This document shows, one piece after another, positions 37,518 through 46,046 of a stretch of 64,000 bases of DNA (positions within the stretch are counted from its first letter, which is position 1; each line of letters begins with the position of its first letter). The notes below the pieces were generated by a model. It did no database searches. It was not told where the DNA came from and saw nothing but the letters and a program-made list of their open reading frames with translations. Source of the stretch: Slackia exigua ATCC 700122. Its GTDB lineage: Bacteria > Actinomycetota > Coriobacteriia > Coriobacteriales > Eggerthellaceae. The DNA is taken from positions 1,220,968 to 1,284,967 of the forward strand of contig NZ_GG700630.1 of the NCBI RefSeq assembly GCF_000162875.1, read 5' to 3'. A program made the translations under genes and the position numbers.

Positions 37518-38954
37518 ATGACCGGGTTAGACATCGGAATCGTGATCGGCTATTTTCTCGTGATAATCGCGGTGGGGGTGTATTCCTCGCGAAAGGCCCA
37601 GGCGTCGAGCGATTATCTTGTCGCGGGGCACCGGCTCGGATATGGCATCACATTCGCCTGCCTAAGCGCGGTCTTGCTTGGCGGGGCTTCGACTATCGGG
37701 AGCACGGCGCTGGGCTATCGGTACGGCATTTCCGGTATCTGGCTCGTGTCCATGCTGGGACTCGGATTGATGCTGGTCGGCATTCTGCTCGTGAAGCGTA
37801 TTCGAGAACTCGAGGTGCTCACCGTGGCGGAGCTGCTGACGAAACGGTTCGGCGCGAAGGCCGGCGTAGTCACGGCTTTGGTATCGGCGCTGTACACCAT
37901 GATGGTGTGTGCGACGCAGGTTATCGCCATGGGGACCATCCTGCAGGGGTTTGCCGGATGGGATTCCGCGATATCGATGCTCGTTGTGGGCGTCGTTGTC
38001 GTCGCCTATACGATACTTGGCGGCATGTGGGCGATCACGCTCACCGATTTCATTCAATTCATCTTAATCGTTGCTGGCGTGACGCTTGTGATGATGCCGG
38101 CATGCGTGCATGCCGCCGGCGGCCTTTCGGCGATAGGGGCAACATTGCCTTCGTCATACTTCGACATCACAAGCATAGGGTTCCCGACCATCGTGCAATA
38201 CTTCTTCCTCTACTGCCTTGGCGCCCTTGTCGGTCAAGACCTATGGCAAAGATACCTAACCGCGCGATCGGTGAAGGTGGCGAGGCGAAGCGGAATCGCA
38301 TCCGGAGCATTCATCCTGTTCTACGCGATCGCGTGCACGTTGGTGGGCATGGCTGCAGCCGTTTATATGCCTGGAATCGATGATGCGCAGCTCGTTTTCG
38401 CGAAGATGGCGGACGAAGTTCTTCCGACAGGTGCGCTCGGCCTGGTTCTCACCGCGGTTCTTGCTGTGCTTATGTCCACGGCGTCAGGAACATTGCTGGC
38501 ATCTTCTTCGCTGCTCACCAATGATGTGATAAAGCCGGCTTTGGCATACCTGAGGACGAAGTCGAAGGCTGTCGCGAAGGAGTATTTGGAAGAAGATCGA
38601 ATGCTTCTGAAAGCCAGCAGAAGAATGACGGCATGCGTTGGGGCGGTCGCGATAGTCGTCGCGGTATGGCTGAACAACGTGATCGCTGCATTGGATGCTT
38701 CATATGCGATTCTTTCCGGAGCACTGTTCTTTCCCATCATCTTAGGGATGTTCTGGAAAAAGGCGACGGCGAAGGCGGCACTCGCCTCCATCGTCGTTTC
38801 GTCCGTCGTCATCCTGCTCGGTCTGGGCCTTATGGGGACGACCGCGGTGGAGCCTATCATGATCGGCCTTGCCGTGAGCGGTGCAATCATGGTCTCGGTA
38901 TCGTTGCTCGGTTCTCGAATCAAGGATGCCGACATTAATAAAGACGATCTATAG
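37518..38954 (+). CDS. Sodium:solute symporter (SSS family)
   Basis: A 478-aa membrane protein with about 13 helices. SSS hallmarks are the N-terminal SSDYLVAGHRLGYGITF, the helix-5 region YTILGGMWAITLTDFIQF, LCLGALVGQDLWQRY-like TM6, and VLMSTASGTLLASSSLLTND. It uses the Na+ gradient to import small organic solutes; proline, pantothenate, nucleobase and quaternary-amine transporters belong here. The substrate is probably the compound broken down by the neighbouring carbamoyltransferase and hydrolase. Ribosome binding site GGAGG, 9 nt before ATG. Confidence 0.87.
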   Translation: MTGLDIGIVIGYFLVIIAVGVYSSRKAQASSDYLVAGHRLGYGITFACLSAVLLGGASTIGSTALGYRYGISGIWLVSMLGLGLMLVGILLVKRIRELEVLTVAELLTKRFGAKAGVVTALVSALYTMMVCATQVIAMGTILQGFAGWDSAISMLVVGVVVVAYTILGGMWAITLTDFIQFILIVAGVTLVMMPACVHAAGGLSAIGATLPSSYFDITSIGFPTIVQYFFLYCLGALVGQDLWQRYLTARSVKVARRSGIASGAFILFYAIACTLVGMAAAVYMPGIDDAQLVFAKMADEVLPTGALGLVLTAVLAVLMSTASGTLLASSSLLTNDVIKPALAYLRTKSKAVAKEYLEEDRMLLKASRRMTACVGAVAIVVAVWLNNVIAALDASYAILSGALFFPIILGMFWKKATAKAALASIVVSSVVILLGLGLMGTTAVEPIMIGLAVSGAIMVSVSLLGSRIKDADINKDDL

Positions 38955-39076
38955 AACTGAACAGCAATCAGCATCATATATAGAGATTCGAACAGCTATG
39001 TTTCGGTGCATCAGTCGGTACCCTTTGAACAGGGGTTGTATGGGACATCCCCCGGAAAGACGTAGGAGGTTTCATC

Positions 39077-40021
39077 ATGAAGCACTACTTGGCTGGGAAA
39101 GATTACCTCGGACTGCTCTATTACACCTCCGAGCAAATGAACGAGCTGATCGAGATCGCTCAGGATCTGAAGCGCAAATGGGTCATGGGTGAACCTCATG
39201 CGTACCTGCGCGACAAGGCGTATGCGATGGTCTTCGAGAAGAAATCAACCCGCACGCGCAACTCGTTTCATGCGGCCGCGACGGCGCTCGGTGCGCAGTC
39301 TTTCTACCTTCGTCCCGACGAGCTGCAGACAAGCCGTGGCGAATCGATCGCCGACACGGGGCGCATTCTCGACCGCTATTTCGACGGGCTGTACATTCGT
39401 ACATTCGGCCAAGAAATCGTTGAGGAATTCGCCCAGAACATGAAGCATCCGGTCATAAACGCCCTGACTGCATTGGAGCATCCCTGCCAGGCTTTGTGCG
39501 ACCTCCTTACCATCAAGGAAAAAAAGGGTGACTTCAAGGGCGTGAAAATCTGCTACGCGGGCGATGTGTACAACGTGTGCAACTCCTTGCTGCTGGGTGC
39601 CACCATGTTTGGCATGGATATGAGCATCGCGGCGCCCAAAGGCTACGACGTTCCTCCTGTCATTTGGGAGCGCGCTTTGAAGCAGGCGGAAGTGTCCGGC
39701 TCCAAAATCGAGGTTACCCAGAACTTCGACCAAGCGCTTCGCGGAGCAGACGTCGTGTACGGCAATACATGGCACAGCATGGGCGAGAACGAGGAAGAGA
39801 AGGACAAGCGCATCAAAGACTGGATGCCATATCAGATCAATTCCTCCGCGATGACCAAGGCGGATAAGAACGCCGTCTTCATGCACTGCCTGCCGGGTTA
39901 TATCGGCGAGGACATGACCGAAGATGTGAAAGAAGGCCCCCAGTCGGTGATTTTCGATCAAGGGGAAAACCGCATGCATGCGGTGAAAGCCATTTTGGTC
40001 GCCACCACGATTCGTTCGTAA
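39077..40021 (+). CDS. Ornithine carbamoyltransferase (catabolic)
   Basis: 314 aa. The carbamoyl-phosphate loop is EKKSTRTRNSF (Ser57-Arg61), the second site HPCQALCDL, the ornithine SMG loop NTWHSMGENEEEKDKRI, and the catalytic Cys in MHCLPGY. The SMG loop supports ornithine over putrescine or aspartate. As the neighbouring gene encodes a guanidino-group hydrolase, I infer the catabolic direction: citrulline plus phosphate to ornithine and carbamoyl phosphate. No carbamate kinase gene is in the window. ATG 39077 follows TAGGAGG. Confidence 0.88.
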   Translation: MKHYLAGKDYLGLLYYTSEQMNELIEIAQDLKRKWVMGEPHAYLRDKAYAMVFEKKSTRTRNSFHAAATALGAQSFYLRPDELQTSRGESIADTGRILDRYFDGLYIRTFGQEIVEEFAQNMKHPVINALTALEHPCQALCDLLTIKEKKGDFKGVKICYAGDVYNVCNSLLLGATMFGMDMSIAAPKGYDVPPVIWERALKQAEVSGSKIEVTQNFDQALRGADVVYGNTWHSMGENEEEKDKRIKDWMPYQINSSAMTKADKNAVFMHCLPGYIGEDMTEDVKEGPQSVIFDQGENRMHAVKAILVATTIRS

Positions 40022-40091
40022 CGGCAGTCTGATGAACGGCCTCAGGTCGACTGAGGGTTATCCGAAAGGAAGGAGAGGAGGCGAGAACGCA

Positions 40092-41672
40092 ATGAAGGGC
40101 AATAAGACCGCTGATGGCATGCAAACTGAGGTCAAGCTTGCGAAGTCCATTACGACGATAGGGTTTTTCGGCTTGGGACTTTCGGCGGTATTCGGGACGT
40201 CATGGTTGCTCACGACGAATTCATGGCTTGCGCGCGCCGGCGGTCCCGAATGCGCAGTCATCGCGTTCATCCTGTGTTTCCTAGTCGAGCTTCCCATGAT
40301 CTTGGCCTACTACGAAGCGGTTCCCATGATGCCTCTTGCGGGCGGCGAGATGTCATATGCATATCTGTGCTTCGGAGGATTTTGGGGCATGATCGTCGGA
40401 TGGTTTGGCGTGCTTGTCAACATCATACTGTGCGCTTGGGAGGCACTTGCTTTATCGAGGCTGATAGGCAATCTGTGGCCAGGAGTAACGACGCAGGGCG
40501 TGATGTACAACGTCCTCGGATCCAATATAACGCTTCCTGCCGTCGTGCTCGGTTTGCTGCTCATCTGCGGCATCGGGGTGATAGCGCACAAAGGAGCGAA
40601 GATTTCGGCGAACTTCGGCACGACGATCACGATCATCGTCAGCTCTATCGCCGCTGTTATGGTCATCGTTTCGTTTGCCAACTGGAATCCCGCTGGTATT
40701 TCCGCTCGATTGGCGGAGCGCATGGCGGATCCGGCAGTGGCTTCCGCCGGCAAAGACGTGTTCTCGGGCTCTATCGGATTGCTCGCCATGCTTCCGTTTT
40801 CCGTCGCAGGATGGGAAAGCGTTGCGAAAGGCGCGCAAGAGGCGTCCGCTTCGGTAAGCCATAAGAAAATCGGTTTGATGCTCGTGCTTGCGGTTGCGGT
40901 CGCGACGATTCTGTACATCCTGACCGTGCTGGCTCCGACGCTTATCGTGCCCTGGACCGATCTGATCGAGCAAGATTCTACGGGCGCGTTCTTGCACACA
41001 GCCCCATTCGCCTGGGCGATGGGATCCATCGGTTTCCCTGTGCTGGGAGCGCTTTTGATCGTGGCAGCTTGCCTCGGTGTCGTGGGCGTATACAATGCTG
41101 TGTTCTTCGCAGCGATTCGACAGCTGTATGCCATGGGTGAGATAGGCTTGGTGCCGAAGGTGTTCGGAAGGCTTCATCCTCAATACAAGACGCCGACATC
41201 GTGCATACTGCTTGTCTCCGTGATTTCTGCAGCGATCTTATTCTTAGGTCAGTCGATGTTCGTTCCCTTGATCGATGTCGCTGCCGTTTCCTACATCGTG
41301 CTTTGGGGCTCTACGCTCGCCTCCGTTCTGAGGGCTCGCAGCAAGTATCCCGACCTAAGGCGTCCGGCGCGCTATCCCGGTGGAAAGCCGCTTATGTATA
41401 TGGGCCTTGCCATTGCGGGAGTTCTCTTCCTGCTGATCCTTATTCCCTTCCCGGGTAATCCGGCGGCATTGCCAGATCCCGTCGTCGAGTATCCGCTCTT
41501 GTTGATCTTGCTGTGCATCGGTGTCGTTCTCTATGCGGTAAGGGATAAATCGACACCGCCGGGAACGAACACCAAGAGGCTGTTTGCGGAAATAAAGGAG
41601 CAGCAGGATATAGCCGATAGAGTCCAGGCCGAGGCAGCTAGCTTCGAGCCGACTGGCAATGCAGGCCCGTGA
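40092..41672 (+). CDS. APC-family amino acid permease/antiporter
   Basis: A 526-aa transporter with 12 or more helices of the APC superfamily. FFGLGLSAVFGTSWLL holds the broken helix 1 and PFSVAGWESVAKGAQEA the broken helix 6. The glutamate/GABA or arginine-ornithine antiporter branches are likely. In arginine-deiminase-type pathways an arginine/ornithine exchanger completes the cycle, and this is my inference for it. A long hydrophilic C-terminal tail (about 490-526) ends the protein. ATG 40092 follows GGAGG; 70 nt after the carbamoyltransferase gene. Confidence 0.85.
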   Translation: MKGNKTADGMQTEVKLAKSITTIGFFGLGLSAVFGTSWLLTTNSWLARAGGPECAVIAFILCFLVELPMILAYYEAVPMMPLAGGEMSYAYLCFGGFWGMIVGWFGVLVNIILCAWEALALSRLIGNLWPGVTTQGVMYNVLGSNITLPAVVLGLLLICGIGVIAHKGAKISANFGTTITIIVSSIAAVMVIVSFANWNPAGISARLAERMADPAVASAGKDVFSGSIGLLAMLPFSVAGWESVAKGAQEASASVSHKKIGLMLVLAVAVATILYILTVLAPTLIVPWTDLIEQDSTGAFLHTAPFAWAMGSIGFPVLGALLIVAACLGVVGVYNAVFFAAIRQLYAMGEIGLVPKVFGRLHPQYKTPTSCILLVSVISAAILFLGQSMFVPLIDVAAVSYIVLWGSTLASVLRARSKYPDLRRPARYPGGKPLMYMGLAIAGVLFLLILIPFPGNPAALPDPVVEYPLLLILLCIGVVLYAVRDKSTPPGTNTKRLFAEIKEQQDIADRVQAEAASFEPTGNAGP

Positions 41673-41743
41673 TTGCCTTAAGGATCCATTGGTTTCCAAG
41701 GTAGTTGGAAAGAATGCCGTCTACGTATAGAGGAGGATTCGAA

Positions 41744-42598
41744 ATGTCCAAGAAGCATTACAACGACAGCGCGGTCAGCCCGATGAAACGCGTCATCCTA
41801 TGTCCGCCGACATATTTCAACTTCGAACCCATCAACGTCATCACGGAAGATTGGATGGAAAAGGGCGAAACGGCCGATCTCGAGGCATTCAAGCGCGAAC
41901 ATGCCGAGCTGATCCAGGCGTACAAGGAAAACGGCGTGGATGTGGTGCTGATGGACCCGACGCCTGGCTTGCCGTACGAAGTGTATGCGCGTGACTTCGG
42001 CGCCTCGGTGGCCGAAGGCGTCATCATGGGCCGTTTCCGTGAGCCCTGCCGTCAGGGTGAATCCGAAAAGTACGAGGCGAAGCTCAAGGAACTTGGGGTT
42101 CCTATCGTCGCCCGTTGCACGGCGGGCGCATTCGAAGGCGGGGATTTCTGGTTCCTAGACCCCTACACCATCGTTCATGGCGTTATCGCCCGCACCGATT
42201 GGGATGGCTTTGAGAACGTGAAGCGCCAGATGGAGGAAAAGGGCTACACCATGTACGGCGTTCCGGCGACGCGCGATAACCTGCATCTCGACATGTGCTT
42301 CAATATCGTTGCCGATAGGGTTGCGGTCGTGTGCAAGGATGCCCTTCCCGCCAACTTCCTCGCCATGCTTGAAAAGCGAGGCTTCACGTTGATCGATGTT
42401 CCTCAGGAAGGCGTGTATCGCCATCACTGCAACCTGCAGAATATCGGCAACGAACGCGTTATTTCCTTCGAAAACAACAAGAAGGTCAATGATGCAATGG
42501 AGGCGCTGGGCATTACCGTCATCAAGCCGCATCTCGAGCAGATCCTCAAGGGCGGCGGCGGTCCCCACTGCATGACGTTCCCGCTTGAGCGTGAATAA
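41744..42598 (+). CDS. Guanidino-group-modifying Cys hydrolase (arginine deiminase/dimethylargininase family)
   Basis: 284 aa, penta-fold amidinotransferase superfamily. The expected catalytic set is present: Arg83-Asp84 (YARDFG), Glu131-Gly-Gly-Asp134, His181-Leu-Asp183 and Cys276 (GGGGPHCMTFP). The C-terminal sequence resembles arginine deiminase and dimethylargininase (DDAH) more than agmatine deiminase, and the length is that of DDAH, much shorter than full arginine deiminases (about 400 aa). The product would be citrulline, which feeds the carbamoyltransferase encoded upstream. The substrate is unknown: arginine, a methylated arginine or another guanidino amino acid. ATG 41744 follows AGAGGAGG. 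Last gene of the cluster, closed by a strong terminator. Confidence 0.82.
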   Translation: MSKKHYNDSAVSPMKRVILCPPTYFNFEPINVITEDWMEKGETADLEAFKREHAELIQAYKENGVDVVLMDPTPGLPYEVYARDFGASVAEGVIMGRFREPCRQGESEKYEAKLKELGVPIVARCTAGAFEGGDFWFLDPYTIVHGVIARTDWDGFENVKRQMEEKGYTMYGVPATRDNLHLDMCFNIVADRVAVVCKDALPANFLAMLEKRGFTLIDVPQEGVYRHHCNLQNIGNERVISFENNKKVNDAMEALGITVIKPHLEQILKGGGGPHCMTFPLERE

Positions 42599-42629
42599 CG
42601 GCACGAGGGTCTCTGCGTGGTTACAATGA

Positions 42630-42670
42630 GGAGGGGCGTCGCTCTGATCGGGGCGACGCCCCTCCTTTTT
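42630..42670 (+). terminator. Terminator of the PucR/guanidino cluster
   Basis: Stem GGAGGGGCGTCGC / GCGACGCCCCTCC (13 bp) with a 10-nt loop, followed by five T. Confidence 0.92.
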
Positions 42671-42867
42671 CTTCTCGGCCTTCCCTTATCTACCTATGCT
42701 TGTCGGGCGTTTGTCTGGCCATGCTTGTCAGGCGGTACGCATCCAATTTCTCGGGTTTTTCTTGCGCGTCGATGCCGGCTGGACGATATGCATCAAGCTT
42801 CTCCGCTTTTCGAAGCGCGAGCTGCGGGATGGGCGGCGCGTGCGCTCTTCCGCCCGCACATCCCGCG

Positions 42868-43806
42868 CTACCGCAACGCCCTTTCGTTTTCCAGATGCAT
42901 GACCACGTGGCGTTTGCGGCGGATCATCGGGATGGTCTCGTTGAGGACGATGGCAAGCGTCACGAGCACGAAACCGGCAAGGATATTGCGGGTCAGGGCC
43001 TCGCCTAGAAGCAGGATGGCGAAGCCGACGCCGAAGACGCTTTCGGTTGCGAGAATCAGCGATGCCGGACCTGCGGCCACATGGGCAAGCCCTACGTTCT
43101 CGAGCGTGAGCGCCAGCACCGAGGCGAATACGATGATATAGGCGATATTGCGTGCGACCTCGGGGTCGGCCAGCACGGTGAAATCAGGCAGAGGCTCGAA
43201 GCACACGCCTACGGCCAGACAGGCGATTCCTCCCACCAGGAATTGCACGGCTGTCATGACGACGGCATCGCGCCCGTCGCCGAGCTTCGCCATGAAGGCT
43301 ACTTGAACGGCGAAGAGCAAGGCAGACAGAAGCGTGATGGCCTCGCCGAGCCCGATGGTGAATCCTTCTGTCCCATCGAGCGATACGAAGGCGATGCCGA
43401 CGATGCCCATGCCGGCGGCGATGAGGTTGAACAGGGTCGGGCGTGTGCGCGAGATGGCCCAGGCGAGAAACGGCACCACAACGCACTGCATGGCGGTGAT
43501 GACCGTGCTCTTAGAAGCAGTGGTGTACAGGAGCCCCGATGTGTTCGCGCCGTAGGCGAGCCCGAGCAGCGCTCCGAGGAAGATGCTCGCGATAAGCGTC
43601 TCGGTCGTGAGGTTGCGCGCGATGCGGCGCGCGAAGATGGCCGACAGGATGATCCCTGCAAACAGGAATCTTATGCCGACCAGCCAGAATGGCGGAAGCG
43701 CATCCACGGTGTCCTTCAGGACGACGGTTCCAAGCCCCCAGACCGCCGCCGCTACGAGCAGCAAGAGCTTGTAGCCCCAGGAAGGAATATGGAAACGCTT
43801 GCTCAT
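42868..43806 (-). CDS. EamA/DMT-family transporter (paralogue)
   Basis: 312 aa, 10 helices in two EamA repeats (LLLLVAAAVWGLGTVVLKD; ILATESVFGVGFAILLLGE) and a basic C-terminus. It shares segment order and local motifs (FEPLPD; PASLILATESVFGV) with the protein encoded at 34648, so the two are paralogues. Substrate unknown. ATG 43806 (MSKRFHIP) fits the family; the frame extends to TTG 43830, also plausible. It lies downstream of pknB on the same strand; the 60-bp gap shows no terminator. Confidence 0.83.
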   Translation of the reverse strand: MSKRFHIPSWGYKLLLLVAAAVWGLGTVVLKDTVDALPPFWLVGIRFLFAGIILSAIFARRIARNLTTETLIASIFLGALLGLAYGANTSGLLYTTASKSTVITAMQCVVVPFLAWAISRTRPTLFNLIAAGMGIVGIAFVSLDGTEGFTIGLGEAITLLSALLFAVQVAFMAKLGDGRDAVVMTAVQFLVGGIACLAVGVCFEPLPDFTVLADPEVARNIAYIIVFASVLALTLENVGLAHVAAGPASLILATESVFGVGFAILLLGEALTRNILAGFVLVTLAIVLNETIPMIRRKRHVVMHLENERALR

Positions 43807-43866
43807 GGTGTGCTGACCCGACCCTTTCAATACCGCTGTGACTCGAAGGGCCTTGGCGCGTGTTCC

Positions 43867-45888
43867 TTACGCTGCCTGCCCCGTTCCGTTCGATCCCGTT
43901 CCGCCGCCGCCGCTCGAATCGGAACCGTTCCCGCCGTTGCCGTGGCTGCCGTGGCTGTTGTCGCCGTTTCCGTTCTGCGAAGGTTGCGGCCCCTTCGATA
44001 TGGTCAGTTCGATGTAGGTATCTTGGGAATCGGTCGAGCCTGAATCGCTCATGCCCATGACCGTGCCGGATGCGTACTCGCTGCTATAAGCCTCGGTCGT
44101 TCCGACGTTGGTGAAGCCTTTCTCGCGCAATCTCCCGATAGCCTCCGATTTGGACAACCCCATGACATTGGGAATGTCGTAGGATTCGGCTCCGAGGGAG
44201 ATGTAGATGGTGACCGTCGAGCCCTTTTCGAGCTTGCCCGACGAAGGATCTTGGCGCATGACCGTTCCAGCTGCGTATTTCGTGCTGTGATCGCCGTCGA
44301 GCGCGCTGACCGTGAATCCGGCGTCCTCAAGCCTTGATGTGGCGTTATCGCGTGAATACCCCGTCACGTCGGGAACGGTGACGGTTTCGGGGCCCGAAGA
44401 GATCTTATACGTGACCGTGGTGCCTTTTTCGGCCTTGGTGCCTGCGTCGGGGCTCTGGGAGCTCACGGTGTCCTTGTCGGCATCGGAGCTTTCATTGCCG
44501 CCGAACGATGCGACGAATCCGGCGTCGGTGATGGCTTTCTCGGCTTCCTTAGCCGTCATGCCGTCGAGCTTGGGAACCTTGCCTTCTTCAGCCCCTTTGG
44601 AAAGGACGATGTTGACCTTGGTACCCTCTTTGACCTTCGAATCGGCTTTCGGATCCTGCTTCATGACGTGGCCGGACACCACGTCGGAGCTGTAGTCTTC
44701 AGAAACGTCGCCCAATTTGAGGCCGGCCTTCTCGAGCGCGGCCTTCGCTTCGTCCTGCGAGCTGTTCGTCAGGTCGGGCACGACGGCATTGCCCCCGAAG
44801 AGGGAAGAGACCGCGATGCCGGCGATGATGAGCACGGCGATGACCGCCACCGCGGCCGCCACGATAGGACCGCGCTTCTTTTTGGCGGTTTCGTTCGCGC
44901 GATATGCCGTGGCGCCGTGTGGGGAGCCGTTTTCGGAATCGATCGCAGGGATGACGGCCGTGCCTCCGGGCATGCCGGCGACATCGGTCGCGCTCATAGG
45001 CGGAACCGATCCCATGACGTTGGTCGCGGCGCTCGCTGCGCTCGGGGCGGCGGCGCCTGCGAGCATGACGGGGCGTCCGAGCAGGAACTCGTCGAGCGCG
45101 GCCTTCATGTCGTGCGCCGTGGTGAAGCGACGGTACGGGCTTTTCGCCATGGCCTTGAGGATGATGGCTTCGAGGTCGGGGTTGATGCCGGGGTTTTCCT
45201 GCGAAGGCGGAGCAGGTTCGTCGTTGACCTGCTTCATCGCCACGCTGACGGCATCGGGGCCGTCGAAAGGCAGCACGCCCGTGGCAGCTTCGTAGAGCAC
45301 GCAGCCGAGGGAATAGATGTCGCTCGTGCCCGAGAGGTCTTTGCCCTGTGCCTGCTCGGGGGAGATGTAGTGTGCCGTGCCGAGGACGCTGGAGGTCTGG
45401 TCCTTCACGCTGTTCTTCGCACGTGCGATGCCGAAGTCCATGACCTTCACATTGCCGTCGGGTTGGATCATGATGTTCTGGGGCTTGATGTCGCGATGCA
45501 CGATGTCCTGGCCATGCGCGACGGATAGGGCCTGGCAGACCTGGCTGCCGATTTCGGCCACCTTGCGCTGATGGATGGCGCCGCGCTCCTGTATGGCGCT
45601 TTTCAGATCGATGCCGCGCACGTATTCCATGACGATGAAGTACGTGCCGTTGTCCTGTCCCCAGTCATAGACGTTGACGATATAGGGGCTCTGAAGGTTG
45701 GCGGCCGACGCGGCTTCCTGGCGGAAGCGCGCGGTGAAGTCGGGGTCGGAAGCATACTGAGGCAGCATGACCTTGACGGCGACGGTGCGACCCAGGGTTT
45801 CATCCTGCGCCTTGTAGACTTCCGCCATGCCTCCGATGCCGATGCGCTCTGTGATGCGGTAGCGGCCGTTGAGAACCCTATCTATCAC
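43867..45888 (-). CDS. pknB: Serine/threonine protein kinase with PASTA repeats
   Basis: A 673-aa membrane kinase. The kinase domain (1-270) has Lys39, HRDIKPQN (His131-Asp133) and MDFGIARAK. A Pro/Ala/polar linker and one helix (KKKRGPIVAAAVAVIAV) lead to four extracellular PASTA repeats, each ending in an ...IYISLG-like strand. A Gly/Ser/Asn-rich tail closes the protein. PASTA domains bind muropeptides and lipid II, coupling cell-wall state to phosphorylation of division and wall proteins. Start GTG 45888 follows AGGAG. 158 nt downstream of the RodA-PBP fusion gene, and last of the fhaA-fhaB-pstP-rodA/pbpA-pknB set. Confidence 0.95.
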   Translation of the reverse strand: MIDRVLNGRYRITERIGIGGMAEVYKAQDETLGRTVAVKVMLPQYASDPDFTARFRQEAASAANLQSPYIVNVYDWGQDNGTYFIVMEYVRGIDLKSAIQERGAIHQRKVAEIGSQVCQALSVAHGQDIVHRDIKPQNIMIQPDGNVKVMDFGIARAKNSVKDQTSSVLGTAHYISPEQAQGKDLSGTSDIYSLGCVLYEAATGVLPFDGPDAVSVAMKQVNDEPAPPSQENPGINPDLEAIILKAMAKSPYRRFTTAHDMKAALDEFLLGRPVMLAGAAAPSAASAATNVMGSVPPMSATDVAGMPGGTAVIPAIDSENGSPHGATAYRANETAKKKRGPIVAAAVAVIAVLIIAGIAVSSLFGGNAVVPDLTNSSQDEAKAALEKAGLKLGDVSEDYSSDVVSGHVMKQDPKADSKVKEGTKVNIVLSKGAEEGKVPKLDGMTAKEAEKAITDAGFVASFGGNESSDADKDTVSSQSPDAGTKAEKGTTVTYKISSGPETVTVPDVTGYSRDNATSRLEDAGFTVSALDGDHSTKYAAGTVMRQDPSSGKLEKGSTVTIYISLGAESYDIPNVMGLSKSEAIGRLREKGFTNVGTTEAYSSEYASGTVMGMSDSGSTDSQDTYIELTISKGPQPSQNGNGDNSHGSHGNGGNGSDSSGGGGTGSNGTGQAA

Positions 45889-46046
45889 GTTTTCTCCTAT
45901 GCTCCGTCTCGCGAATCCAACGGCGCCCCCGAAGGTCCGCCGACATATACTGGCCTTGCCCGAATATACACCGATTCATCAGGCGAATATTCGTCAAACT
46001 CCTATTATGGCGCACACCGTGCGTTCTCGCGCGATGCGTACGAAAA

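Noticed and set aside
39077-40021. Putrescine or YgeW-type carbamoyltransferase
   Set aside because: The SMG loop (HSMGENEEEKDKRI) and HCLPGY match ornithine carbamoyltransferase; the knotted YgeW insert is missing.
41744-42598. Agmatine deiminase
   Set aside because: The C-terminal active-site context (GGGGPHCMTFPLERE) and length are closer to arginine deiminase/DDAH; agmatine deiminases are longer and end differently.
43867-44700. Tandem DNA repeat in the 3' half of pknB
   Set aside because: The apparent periodicity comes from four diverged PASTA domains, not from DNA repeats.
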